Of a DNA stretch of 6,715 nt, positions 1-5,912 are shown piece by piece. The DNA comes from Faecousia sp. (lineage in GTDB: Bacteria; Bacillota; Clostridia; Oscillospirales; Oscillospiraceae). Position 1 is the stretch's first letter. Each line of letters opens with the position of its first letter. Under the pieces are notes generated by a model. That model was not told the origin of the DNA and did no database searches. It saw nothing but the letters and a program-made list of their open reading frames with translations. Where the stretch lies: NCBI GenBank assembly GCA_029258495.1, contig JARHYV010000344.1, forward strand, positions 1 through 6,715, read 5' to 3'. The translations under genes and the position numbers were made by a program.

Positions 1-944
1 AGGATATGATCCAGTTTTCGGTCTTTTTGTGCATACTGGCGATCCGTGTACACCACCACTCCATCACAGATTTCTTCCGCACTGCTGATCAAAGCCGATA
101 CGATCTGATCCTTCAGCTGATCTGTATTCTTTATCCCATGCTCTTTCAGCACCGCCCATGCCTGTCGGCATTTCGCATTTAACTCCGGATCCGTCAAAAA
201 TCCTTCCCCGAAATAACCATCGATCTGCTGATCAAGTGCATCATCCCGATCCAATAGCCTCAACGAAAGCCATCTGCTATTCAATTTATCTCCTGCTTTC
301 TTGCGTATCACAGGTTCCAGACATCCAATAGCATCTTCGACATAACTTGCGTACCTAACCATATATGGTTGTTCCCCATTATCTTGTACCGCATGATCCA
401 ATGTGTCCATCAGTTTATGCAGGCTGCTCTTTTTCCGGGCATTGGTTCCCACCACCGGAACGCCCAATCGTTTGGATAGTAGCGGCAGATCCAATTTCAT
501 GTTTTTGCGTCGTGCCTCATCCATCAGATTGACACATACTACTACATTCGGCGCAATCTCTATGGTTTGCAATACCAAATTAAGATTTCTCTCCAAACAG
601 GTCGCATCACATACGACCACAACCGCATCCGGCTCCCCAAAACATATGAAATTTCTTGCAACCTCTTCTTCTGCTGAGTGAGCCATCAGAGAATATGTAC
701 CGGGGATATCTACCATGACATATCCCCGGTGCTTTGTTTCACAATATCCCTGTGCACTGGATACCGTTTTGCCCGGCCAGTTTCCTGTGTGCTGATTCAT
801 CCCGGTCAGCCCATTGAAAACCGTGCTCTTTCCCACATTTGGGTTGCCTGCCAAAGCAACGATCTGATCATGCGGACTTCTTTTATGAATAAACAGCCCT
901 GAATCCACGGCCTTGAATCCGACCGAATGATTTGTTAAGCCCAT
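1..944 (-). CDS. feoB: Ferrous iron transporter FeoB, N-terminal part (cut by window edge)
   Basis: FeoB is the inner-membrane Fe(II) permease with a cytosolic GTPase domain; it works with FeoA. The 314 visible codons cover the G domain and the start of the following helical spacer. Visible motifs are G1 GNPNVGKS (residues 33-40), the FeoB-type switch I GNWPGKTV (54-61), G3 DIPG (79-82), G4 NLMD (139-142) and a G5-like GTNAR (166-170). The visible part ends in DRKLDHIL, typical of the stretch before the first membrane helix. The rest of the protein, with the gate motifs and membrane helices, lies beyond position 1. The ATG at 944 is preceded by AGGAGG at a 7-base spacing. Start choice leaves about 25 residues before the G domain, longer than in E. 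coli FeoB. The gene begins 14 bases after the feoA stop, so the two form one operon. No frameshift is seen in the visible part. Confidence 0.95.
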   Translation of the reverse strand, partial: MGLTNHSVGFKAVDSGLFIHKRSPHDQIVALAGNPNVGKSTVFNGLTGMNQHTGNWPGKTVSSAQGYCETKHRGYVMVDIPGTYSLMAHSAEEEVARNFICFGEPDAVVVVCDATCLERNLNLVLQTIEIAPNVVVCVNLMDEARRKNMKLDLPLLSKRLGVPVVGTNARKKSSLHKLMDTLDHAVQDNGEQPYMVRYASYVEDAIGCLEPVIRKKAGDKLNSRWLSLRLLDRDDALDQQIDGYFGEGFLTDPELNAKCRQAWAVLKEHGIKNTDQLKDQIVSALISSAEEICDGVVVYTDRQYAQKDRKLDHI

Positions 945-958
945 TCCCTGACCTCCTA

Positions 959-1195
959 TCAGAAAACTGATACGATGATATTTTTACAGTCTTCTGACCG
1001 AATTGCTATGACTGCACCTCGGATCAAAAAAGCTGTCGGATCTCCTCCCGGACTCCGACCGATACATTCTATTTTGGTATCCTTGACCAGTCCGATATCA
1101 AGAAGTCTGCGGCGCATACTCCCTGCCGTCTTCAAGAATCGAACCACCGCGCACTCTCCGGGACGGACTTGATCCAGCGAAATCTGCTGCGTCAT
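959..1195 (-). CDS. feoA: FeoA, small SH3-like partner of FeoB
   Basis: FeoA is a small cytosolic protein needed for full FeoB-dependent Fe(II) uptake. The 78-residue product has the family pattern: a short N-terminal strand, the GSMRRRLLDIGL signature (residues 25-36), then KIECIGRSPGGDPTAFLIRG (41-60), and a closing strand after AIRSEDC. Its length is normal for a free-standing FeoA. The start ATG has a GGAGG sequence about 10 bases upstream. The stop lies just before the feoB ribosome binding site, so the two are probably co-translated. It is the first gene of the operon and is transcribed away from a DtxR-family regulator gene, which suggests metal-dependent repression. Confidence 0.95.
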   Translation of the reverse strand: MTQQISLDQVRPGECAVVRFLKTAGSMRRRLLDIGLVKDTKIECIGRSPGGDPTAFLIRGAVIAIRSEDCKNIIVSVF

Positions 1196-1215
1196 AATCC
1201 CAACACCTCCACATA

Positions 1216-1234
1216 ATTTTAGAATAAGGAAACA
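1216..1234. promoter_or_regulatory. Putative MntR/DtxR-type operator
   Basis: On the minus strand this reads TGTTTCCTTATTCTAAAAT. The GTTTCCTTA half and the AAAAT end resemble, from memory, the Bacillus subtilis MntR box (core TTTCCTTAAGGCAAA or its reverse). The second half-site is degenerate, so it is not a clean palindrome. The position between feoA and a regulator with MntR ligands, over the likely feoA -10, supports an operator role. Binding itself is inferred. Confidence 0.45.
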
Positions 1235-1242
1235 TCTGCCAA
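1216..1242 (-). promoter_or_regulatory. Candidate feoAB promoter
   Basis: Read on the minus strand, TTGGCA (1242-1237) is a candidate -35 and TAAAAT (1221-1216) a candidate -10. The spacing is only 15 bases, so the pair is imperfect. It is the best pair I find between the divergent genes, and it would leave a leader of roughly 15-20 bases before the feoA start. The MntR-like box overlaps the spacer and -10, as expected for a repressed promoter. Confidence 0.35.
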
Positions 1243-1248
1243 TATGAT
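1219..1248 (+). promoter_or_regulatory. Candidate promoter of the DtxR-family regulator
   Basis: TATGAT (1243-1248) is a good -10 match. The best -35 is the weak TTAGAA (1219-1224), 18 bases upstream. Transcription would start near 1255, giving a leader of about 47 bases. The putative operator overlaps this -35, so the regulator could control its own gene along with feoAB. Confidence 0.3.
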
Positions 1249-1301
1249 ATTCCGCTAAAACGCAAAGTGTTCCTTGTATCGCCGAATATGGAGATGAGTG
1301 T

Positions 1302-1724
1302 ATGAAAAAGCCAGATGGATTTTATACGATCAAAGGGTATTCTCTACTATCCGCCGGAAACCTGACCAGTGCAATGGAAGATTATCTGGAAATGATCGCC
1401 CGTATAAAAGGTCTGGGACATCCGGTTCGTGTCGTAGATCTATCACGACAGCTCCATGTAAAATCATCCTCTGTAACCAAAATGGTTCAGCAGTTAGTTC
1501 GTGCCGAACTGGTAAGTGCCCCCAAATACGGGACGATCGAACTTACAGAAAAAGGAGAAGATCTTGGTGCGTATCTATTGTACAGGCATAATGTTCTGCA
1601 TGAGTTTTTGTGCCTGCTGAACCACACCGCAAACGAATTGGAGCAGACAGAGAAAATCGAACATTTTATTGACCGACGAACGATCGAACACCTGGGGGAA
1701 CTGATCCCAAAGCTAAGGATCTGA
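1302..1724 (+). CDS. DtxR/MntR-family metal-dependent transcriptional regulator
   Basis: This 140-residue protein is a winged-helix repressor of the DtxR/MntR family, which binds DNA when loaded with Fe(II) or Mn(II). The MEDYLE signature (residues 25-30) opens the HTH domain. The recognition region VKSSSVTKMVQQL (53-65) is followed by the wing, then a short dimerization domain. There is no C-terminal SH3/FeoA-like domain, so the build is that of MntR (about 140 residues), not DtxR/IdeR (about 220). Aligned by eye with B. subtilis MntR, all six metal ligands are kept: D27, E30, H96, E117, E120 and H121 for D8, E11, H77, E99, E102 and H103. An extension of about 19 residues (FYTIKGY...) precedes the domain. 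The ATG has GGAG at an 8-base spacing. Being divergent from feoAB suggests it controls that operon. The metal sensed, Mn or Fe, cannot be settled from sequence. Confidence 0.9.
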   Translation: MKKPDGFYTIKGYSLLSAGNLTSAMEDYLEMIARIKGLGHPVRVVDLSRQLHVKSSSVTKMVQQLVRAELVSAPKYGTIELTEKGEDLGAYLLYRHNVLHEFLCLLNHTANELEQTEKIEHFIDRRTIEHLGELIPKLRI

Positions 1725-1749
1725 GTGTAATCCACATCCATGTACAGCA

Positions 1750-1782
1750 AAACTCCCGAAGTGAATGCCACTTCGGGAGTTT
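1750..1782. terminator. Strong hairpin between convergent genes, likely bidirectional terminator
   Basis: A perfect 14-bp stem (arms 1750-1763 and 1769-1782) with a 5-base loop AATGC starts 26 bases after the regulator stop. It also lies downstream of the convergent efflux ATPase gene. The U-tract is modest both ways: about three T on the plus strand and four on the minus strand, partly within the stem. The stem strength and convergent setting make a shared terminator the best reading. Confidence 0.75.
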
Positions 1783-1793
1783 GAACCTAAAAG

Positions 1794-1901
1794 CTACGAT
1801 CGATCAGATGCAGTTACAGTATGCTTTTCAAGCCGGAAACAGTCGCGATATCGCTTTCCGAGGCCCTCCATAGCCGCATCTATCCCGATATGCAGAACCA
1901 T
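1794..1901 (-). other. Short open frame of 35 codons after the ATPase; doubtful gene
   Basis: Between the hairpin and the ATPase stop lie 126 bases without a recognised gene. On the minus strand an ATG at 1901, 7 bases after the ATPase stop codon, opens 35 codons (MVLHIGIDAAMEGLGKRYRD...) that end in TAG. No clear ribosome binding site precedes it and I recognise no family. It may be chance, or a remnant of a fourth operon gene. The rest of the interval shows nothing I can name. Confidence 0.12.
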
Positions 1902-1908
1902 CGTTTTA

Positions 1909-3726
1909 TTATTCCGACTTCATTGCCCGGAAGGAATTCAGGATGCACAGGATCGCTACACCGACATCCGCGAAGACCGCAAGCCACATGTTGGCAATTC
2001 CCGGAATACTCAGCAGCATCACGCCAAACTTGATGATCAGAGCAAATGCAATATTCTGCTTTGCAATGGCGAGCGTCCGCCTTGCAATGGTGATTGCTTT
2101 GGGCAGACCGCGCAGATCGTCCTTCAGCAGAACCAGATCAGATGCCTCTACTGCCGCATCCGAGCCGACACCGCCCATCGCCACACCCACGGTTGCCATG
2201 GTCAAAACAGGTGCATCGTTGACACCATCTCCCACAAATGCGACCTTTCTTCCTTCGTCCAGCATCTTTTTGACTGCCTCAAGCTTATCCTGAGGCAGCA
2301 GGCTGTGCTTAAAATCCGTGAGGGACAGTTTATCCGCCACGAGCTTTGCCGCATATTCCCGATCACCTGTAAGCATGCAGGTTCTCTTCACGCCGTGCTT
2401 TTTCAGTGCCTGCAAGCACTCAGATGCACCATCCTTTATGGTATCTTCCAAAACGATGGCACCTGCATAGCTGCCGTCGATCACCGCATAAACCACAGTT
2501 GCCCCATCAATTTCCGGGGCTTCCAAGCCCATAGATGCAAGCATTCTCTGATTTCCTGCCATGACGGATCTCCCGTTCACCACTGCACGGATCCCCTGTC
2601 CGGGAATTTCCTGCACATCGGACGCCTCAAAAGACTGTCTGCCTTCTCCGGCTATGGCTTTGGCAATGGGATGATGGGATACCCGCTCCACAGCGGCTAC
2701 CAAATCAAGCAGATCCTCCGTCTGAGAGTCCACACGAACCACACGAAATTCACCGGTAGTCAATGTTCCGGTTTTATCAAAGACAACGGTATCGATATTC
2801 GCAAGATTTTCAAGGGCAATTCCGCCCTTTGCGATCATGCCGCTCTTACTGACTCCGCCCATTCCGCCAAAAAATGCAAGCGGCACCGAGATCACCAGCG
2901 CACACGGGCAGCTGACAACCAGGAAATTCAGCGCACGATGAATCCATGTTGTGAAATTGAACCCGGTGAACAGCGGCGGTATAAACGCCAGAATGACCGC
3001 AGCGATGACCACACTTGGGGTATACTTCTGGGAAAAGCGCGTAATAAGCGCCTCTGTTTTGCTCCTGCCTTCACTTGCAGAATCCATCAGATCCAGAATG
3101 TGGGCAACCGTGGAAGATGCAAATTCGCTCTCTGCCCGAACCGTCAAAACACCCGACAGGTTGATGCAACCGGAGAGAACTTTATCTCCGACTGTCACAT
3201 CCACCGGAACTGCCTCGCCCGTGATCTTGGAGGTATCCACAGAGGCCGCACCCTCTACGATCACTCCGTCGACCGGAATGCGCTCTCCGGGGTGAACCAG
3301 CAAAAGATCTCCAACCTGAACATCCTCCGGATCAGCCTCCTCTGCAACCCCATCCTTCAGAATATAAGCAACATCCGGACGCAGGTCCATCAATTCTGCC
3401 ACCGATTTTCTGGAGCGCTCCACCGCAATGCTCTGGAACAGCTCGCCTACCTGATAAAAAATCATGACGGCAGCCGCCTCAGAGAAATCTCCCAGCAATA
3501 CGGCACAGCCTGATGCAAGGGTCATCAGAAATTCCTCATCAAAGGGTTTTTTCGCCTTGATCTTGCCAAATGCGTCCCAGATGACATTGTATCCGGCCCC
3601 GATCCACGCAGCAAGCAGCAACACATTGCTCACGACCGATCCGAAGTGTTCTGCTGCGATCCCACACAGAAAAAGCAGCAAACCAATCAGGATCTGTCTT
3701 GCAATCCTTTTTTGTTTCTTATTCAT
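1909..3726 (-). CDS. cadA: P1B-2-type (Zn/Cd/Pb) heavy-metal efflux ATPase
   Basis: This ATP-driven pump exports divalent soft metals across the cytoplasmic membrane. The 605-residue protein has eight predicted membrane segments (about 8-25, 31-50, 64-80, 82-98, 236-254, 263-284, 556-574, 577-597). It shows the actuator TGE (169-171), the CPC metal site (273-275), the phosphorylation site DKTGT (317-321), the SHHP nucleotide-site motif (350-353), TGD (453-455) and GDGVNDAP (499-506). K566 in segment 7 and D587 in segment 8 are 21 residues apart, like K693/D714 of E. coli ZntA as recalled, which points to zinc, cadmium and lead rather than copper. There is no N-terminal metal-binding domain; the gene just upstream supplies one separately. 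I chose the ATG at 3726, whose ATGA overlaps the upstream stop. An in-frame TTG at 3741 would add five residues but overlaps that gene further and lacks a better binding site. Cd versus Zn preference is not decided by sequence. Confidence 0.95.
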   Translation of the reverse strand: MNKKQKRIARQILIGLLLFLCGIAAEHFGSVVSNVLLLAAWIGAGYNVIWDAFGKIKAKKPFDEEFLMTLASGCAVLLGDFSEAAAVMIFYQVGELFQSIAVERSRKSVAELMDLRPDVAYILKDGVAEEADPEDVQVGDLLLVHPGERIPVDGVIVEGAASVDTSKITGEAVPVDVTVGDKVLSGCINLSGVLTVRAESEFASSTVAHILDLMDSASEGRSKTEALITRFSQKYTPSVVIAAVILAFIPPLFTGFNFTTWIHRALNFLVVSCPCALVISVPLAFFGGMGGVSKSGMIAKGGIALENLANIDTVVFDKTGTLTTGEFRVVRVDSQTEDLLDLVAAVERVSHHPIAKAIAGEGRQSFEASDVQEIPGQGIRAVVNGRSVMAGNQRMLASMGLEAPEIDGATVVYAVIDGSYAGAIVLEDTIKDGASECLQALKKHGVKRTCMLTGDREYAAKLVADKLSLTDFKHSLLPQDKLEAVKKMLDEGRKVAFVGDGVNDAPVLTMATVGVAMGGVGSDAAVEASDLVLLKDDLRGLPKAITIARRTLAIAKQNIAFALIIKFGVMLLSIPGIANMWLAVFADVGVAILCILNSFRAMKSE

Positions 3727-3944
3727 CTGACAATCTCGCAATCCTTTTCGTAAGACTTTATGATTGCCTGCGCCTGATCCAATACCTGATCGAAATCAGC
3801 ATCATCCGCCACCGAAATGCTCATACGAGCGGTCATAAAGGTGATCGTACATCTGTTGACACCTGCAAGCTCTGCAATATCGTGCTCCATCTGTGCAGCG
3901 CAGTGGGCGCACTCCAGATTTTCCAGTTCAAATGTTTTCCGCAT
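3723..3944 (-). CDS. Free-standing heavy-metal-associated (HMA) domain protein
   Basis: This 73-residue protein is a single ferredoxin-like HMA domain of the kind usually fused to the N-terminus of metal ATPases, or used as a metallochaperone. The metal motif is ECAHC (residues 11-15), with C12 and C15 as ligands. The acidic residue just before the first Cys recalls the Asp-Cys-x-x-Cys site of ZntA and favours zinc over copper; this is inference. The gene sits between the repressor and the ATPase. Its GGAGGAA binding site lies inside the last codons of the repressor gene, and its stop overlaps the ATPase start by four bases, so translation of the three is probably coupled. It most likely delivers metal to the pump or regulates it. 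Confidence 0.85.
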   Translation of the reverse strand: MRKTFELENLECAHCAAQMEHDIAELAGVNRCTITFMTARMSISVADDADFDQVLDQAQAIIKSYEKDCEIVR

Positions 3945-3947
3945 AAT

Positions 3948-4247
3948 TCATTCCTCCAAATGTTCTTTTGCCATTCCCAGAATGGTCTTTACATGATCAT
4001 CTGCCAAAGAATAGCAGATTTGTTTTCCCTGACGACGATTTCTGACCAATCGGGCCTGTTTCAGGATCCGGAGCTGATGGCTCACAGCGGACTGAGTCGC
4101 ACTTGCTGCGTCGGTGATTTCCTGAACACACTTCTCCCCATCCAAAAGAACGCTCAGGATCTTGATCCTTGTGGAGTCCCCGAATACCTTAAACAGCTCT
4201 GCCATCTCGATCAGCTCATCGTCATCAAAAAGTATATCCGTTTCCAT
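3948..4247 (-). CDS. ArsR/SmtB-family zinc-type metalloregulatory repressor
   Basis: ArsR-family repressors leave DNA when they bind metal, turning on export genes. The 99-residue protein has the family winged-helix fold: MAELFKVFGDSTRIKILSVL (15-33), then the recognition helix ATQSAVSHQLRILKQARLV (50-68) and the wing RRQGKQICYSL (71-81). The C-terminal helix carries D83, H85, H96 and E99, with the spacing D-x-H-x10-H-x2-E of the SmtB alpha5 zinc site (D104/H106/H117/E120) and like CzrA. The alpha3 helix holds a lone C40 where cadmium/lead sensors have CVC, and there are no N-terminal cysteines, so an alpha3N site is absent. GAGG precedes the ATG by about 10 bases. As the first gene of the efflux operon it is probably autoregulated through the promoter just upstream. 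Confidence 0.92.
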   Translation of the reverse strand: METDILFDDDELIEMAELFKVFGDSTRIKILSVLLDGEKCVQEITDAASATQSAVSHQLRILKQARLVRNRRQGKQICYSLADDHVKTILGMAKEHLEE

Positions 4248-4271
4248 AATTCATCGTCCTCTCATATATTC

Positions 4272-4306
4272 ATATGTATGTTTGTTCACATGTTCATTAT
4301 ACATAT
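4272..4306. promoter_or_regulatory. Putative ArsR-family operator
   Basis: ATATGTAT (4272-4279) and ATACATAT (4299-4306) form a perfect 8-bp inverted repeat with a 19-base spacer. The right arm overlaps the -10, and the centre falls at the expected transcription start. The spacer holds two direct TGAACA copies 8 bases apart on the minus strand, and a related TGAATA lies 16 bases further. TGAAcA half-sites are typical of SmtB/CzrA operators, although here they are direct rather than inverted. Which of the two repeat patterns binds the repressor is open. Confidence 0.5.
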
Positions 4307-4324
4307 AGGATACTCATTTGTCAA
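4296..4324 (-). promoter_or_regulatory. Consensus promoter of the metal efflux operon
   Basis: On the minus strand TTGACA (4324-4319) and TATAAT (4301-4296) are separated by exactly 17 bases, a perfect sigma-A-type consensus. Transcription should start near 4289, with a leader of about 42 bases before the repressor gene. Such a strong promoter normally needs tight repression, which fits the operator-like repeats over its -10 and start. Confidence 0.88.
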
Positions 4325-4325
4325 C

Positions 4326-4357
4326 AAAAAAATCCGAGCATTTTCATGCTCGGATTT
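4326..4357 (-). terminator. Intrinsic terminator of the khpA-rimM-trmD-sirtuin operon
   Basis: An 11-bp perfect stem (arms 4330-4340 and 4347-4357) with a 6-base loop starts five bases after the sirtuin stop. On the minus strand it is followed by a run of T, seven counting the stem end. The run stops one base before the -35 of the efflux operon. Confidence 0.92.
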
Positions 4358-4362
4358 CATGA

Positions 4363-5076
4363 TCACAGCTGCGAAAAAACAGAGCCTAAGCTCTCATGCA
4401 GAACCAGGTCGGCTTGTGCATCAAACGGTGTCACATCCCGATTGATCAGCACCAGGCGATTCCCCCGGTAATACCGGATCAGCCCTGCCGCAGGATAGAC
4501 CGTTAGGCTTGTACCGGCAACGATCAGCATATCTGCATCGGCGATCGCCGAAATACTGCTTTCCATTACCTCCTGATTCAGCGGTTCCTCATACAGAACC
4601 ACATCCGGTTTCACGATACCGCCGCATGTGCACCGCGGAACACCTTCGGAGGCTTTCACAAATTCAGCAGGATAAAATTTTCCGCATCTTGTACAATAAT
4701 TTCTGAGAACACTTCCGTGCAGCTCATAAACCCGTTTATTACCGGCCTTCTGATGAAGTCCGTCAATATTCTGAGTCACCACCGCCATCAGCTTTCCCTC
4801 TCGCTCCCATTGTGCCAAAACCCGATGGGTCACATTGGGTTCAAAACCAAGCGGCAGCATTTTTTCCCGATAAAACCGAAAGAAATACTCCGGATCCTTC
4901 TGATAAAAGCTGTGGCTGATGATCGTTTCCGGCGGATAGTCAAATTTCTGAGCATACAGACCGTCCACACTTCGAAAATCAGGGATCCCGGATTCTGTGC
5001 TCACACCTGCTCCGCCGAAAAATACGATTCGTTCACTTTCGCGAACCCATTGTTTCAGTATTTCAATATTTTCCAT
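4363..5076 (-). CDS. cobB: Sir2-family NAD-dependent protein deacetylase/deacylase
   Basis: Sirtuins remove acetyl and related acyl groups from protein lysines, using NAD and releasing nicotinamide. The 237-residue protein shows the full family set: the NAD loop GAGVSTESGIPDFRS (22-36), TQNIDGLH (101-108), the catalytic H120 in ELHGS, and four zinc-site cysteines C128, C131, C149 and C151. PDVVLYEE (157-164) and GTSLTVYPA (188-196) follow. The second zinc pair is C-x-C rather than C-x-x-C. Length is normal for a bacterial sirtuin. The ATG at 5076 is chosen because AGGAGG precedes it by 8 bases and the family N-terminus starts there. The same frame is open upstream to 5295 but that stretch is antifamily sequence overlapping trmD. 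The gene follows trmD after 56 bases with no clear promoter between, and ends at a strong terminator. Substrates are unknown. Confidence 0.93.
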   Translation of the reverse strand: MENIEILKQWVRESERIVFFGGAGVSTESGIPDFRSVDGLYAQKFDYPPETIISHSFYQKDPEYFFRFYREKMLPLGFEPNVTHRVLAQWEREGKLMAVVTQNIDGLHQKAGNKRVYELHGSVLRNYCTRCGKFYPAEFVKASEGVPRCTCGGIVKPDVVLYEEPLNQEVMESSISAIADADMLIVAGTSLTVYPAAGLIRYYRGNRLVLINRDVTPFDAQADLVLHESLGSVFSQL

Positions 5077-5132
5077 ACCGATTCCTCCTCGCAATCCCGA
5101 AAAAACAGGAAATGCAGACGATGCGCTCCGCT

Positions 5133-5912
5133 TTAGGTTTCTTCGTTCGCAGCTAAAAATTTTGCAGCCTGCTCCCGATCCTCCGTTTCCATCTCTTTCA
5201 GCAGTTTCCGATCCTGTTTGCTGCTCAGATCCAGTTTTTCGTACATATCCGGTCTTCTTGCCCGTGTCCGGCGCAAGGATTGCTTTCTGCGCCACTGGGC
5301 GACCTTGGCATGATTTCCGGAAAGCAGGATCTCAGGCACTGCTCTGCCATGCCAGACAGCCGGACGGCTGTATTGCGGGTACTCAAGCAGACCATTATAA
5401 TGGCTTTCATCTTCAAAGCACTCAGGATCTGCCAGAACCCCCGGAACCATCCTGCATATTGCATCCGTTACCGCCATTGCGGCAATCTCTCCACCAGTCA
5501 GGACAAAATCTCCCAATGAGATCTCCTCATCCACACATTCGTCAATGAACCTCTGATCGATCCCTTCGTAATGACCGCAAACAAGAATGATATTGTCCAT
5601 CTTACTCAGCCGGATCGCATCCTCCTGCCTGAAGGTATGACCGCACGGGGACATATAGATCGTATGGACAGGCCCTGCAGCCTCGTCACAGATGCTTTCC
5701 CAACAGCGGTACAGCGGATCCGTTGTCATGACCGCACCGCGTCCGCCGCCATACGGGTAGTCATCTACCTGATTCTGCTTGTTGGCCGTGTAATCACGGA
5801 TCTGATGCGCCTCGATCCGGATGATCCCCCGTTCCTGTGCTCTGCCCAAAATGCTCTCAGACAGGACATCGCCCAAGGTATCCGGAAACAGCGTCATAAT
5901 ATCAACCCTCAT
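5133..5912 (-). CDS. trmD: tRNA (guanine37-N1)-methyltransferase TrmD
   Basis: TrmD methylates N1 of G37 next to the anticodon using S-adenosylmethionine, preventing +1 frameshifts. The 259-residue protein has the SPOUT knot: PYGGGRGAVM (53-62), MSPCGHTF (87-94), CGHYEGID (112-119) and ISLGDFVLTGGE (131-142). The C-terminal tRNA-binding part contains LLEYPQYSRP (175-184) and VPEILLSGNHAKVAQWRRKQSLRRT (192-216). R154 matches the known catalytic Arg. The position matching catalytic D169 is Glu here, within DES. The ATG at 5912 fits the usual MRxDIMTLFP N-terminus and has GAGGGG about 10 bases upstream; an in-frame TTG at 5930 is less likely. The gene overlaps the end of rimM by 11 bases, which indicates translational coupling. 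The usual next gene, rplS, is absent here. Confidence 0.96.
   Translation of the reverse strand: MRVDIMTLFPDTLGDVLSESILGRAQERGIIRIEAHQIRDYTANKQNQVDDYPYGGGRGAVMTTDPLYRCWESICDEAAGPVHTIYMSPCGHTFRQEDAIRLSKMDNIILVCGHYEGIDQRFIDECVDEEISLGDFVLTGGEIAAMAVTDAICRMVPGVLADPECFEDESHYNGLLEYPQYSRPAVWHGRAVPEILLSGNHAKVAQWRRKQSLRRTRARRPDMYEKLDLSSKQDRKLLKEMETEDREQAAKFLAANEET

Noticed and set aside
1298..1591. An alternative plus-strand frame starting just before the DtxR-family gene
   Set aside because: It is a +2 shadow of a gene with a clear family match and its own ribosome binding site.
1765..3513. A 582-codon open frame on the plus strand opposite the efflux ATPase
   Set aside because: It lies antisense to a protein with every P-type ATPase motif, is rich in Cys, His, Arg and Ile, matches no family, and has no fitting binding site. 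It is a codon-usage shadow.
3699..4445. A 248-codon plus-strand frame opposite the HMA and ArsR genes
   Set aside because: It crosses three features on the other strand, including a consensus promoter and terminator, and its product has no recognisable domain.
5085..5125. A possible terminator between trmD and the sirtuin gene
   Set aside because: There is a run of six T on the minus strand, but the upstream pairing is short and broken, so no stable hairpin supports it.
5077..5295. An upstream extension of the sirtuin reading frame by 73 codons
   Set aside because: It overlaps trmD and has no family similarity, while the ATG at 5076 has a strong AGGAGG site and begins the normal sirtuin N-terminus.
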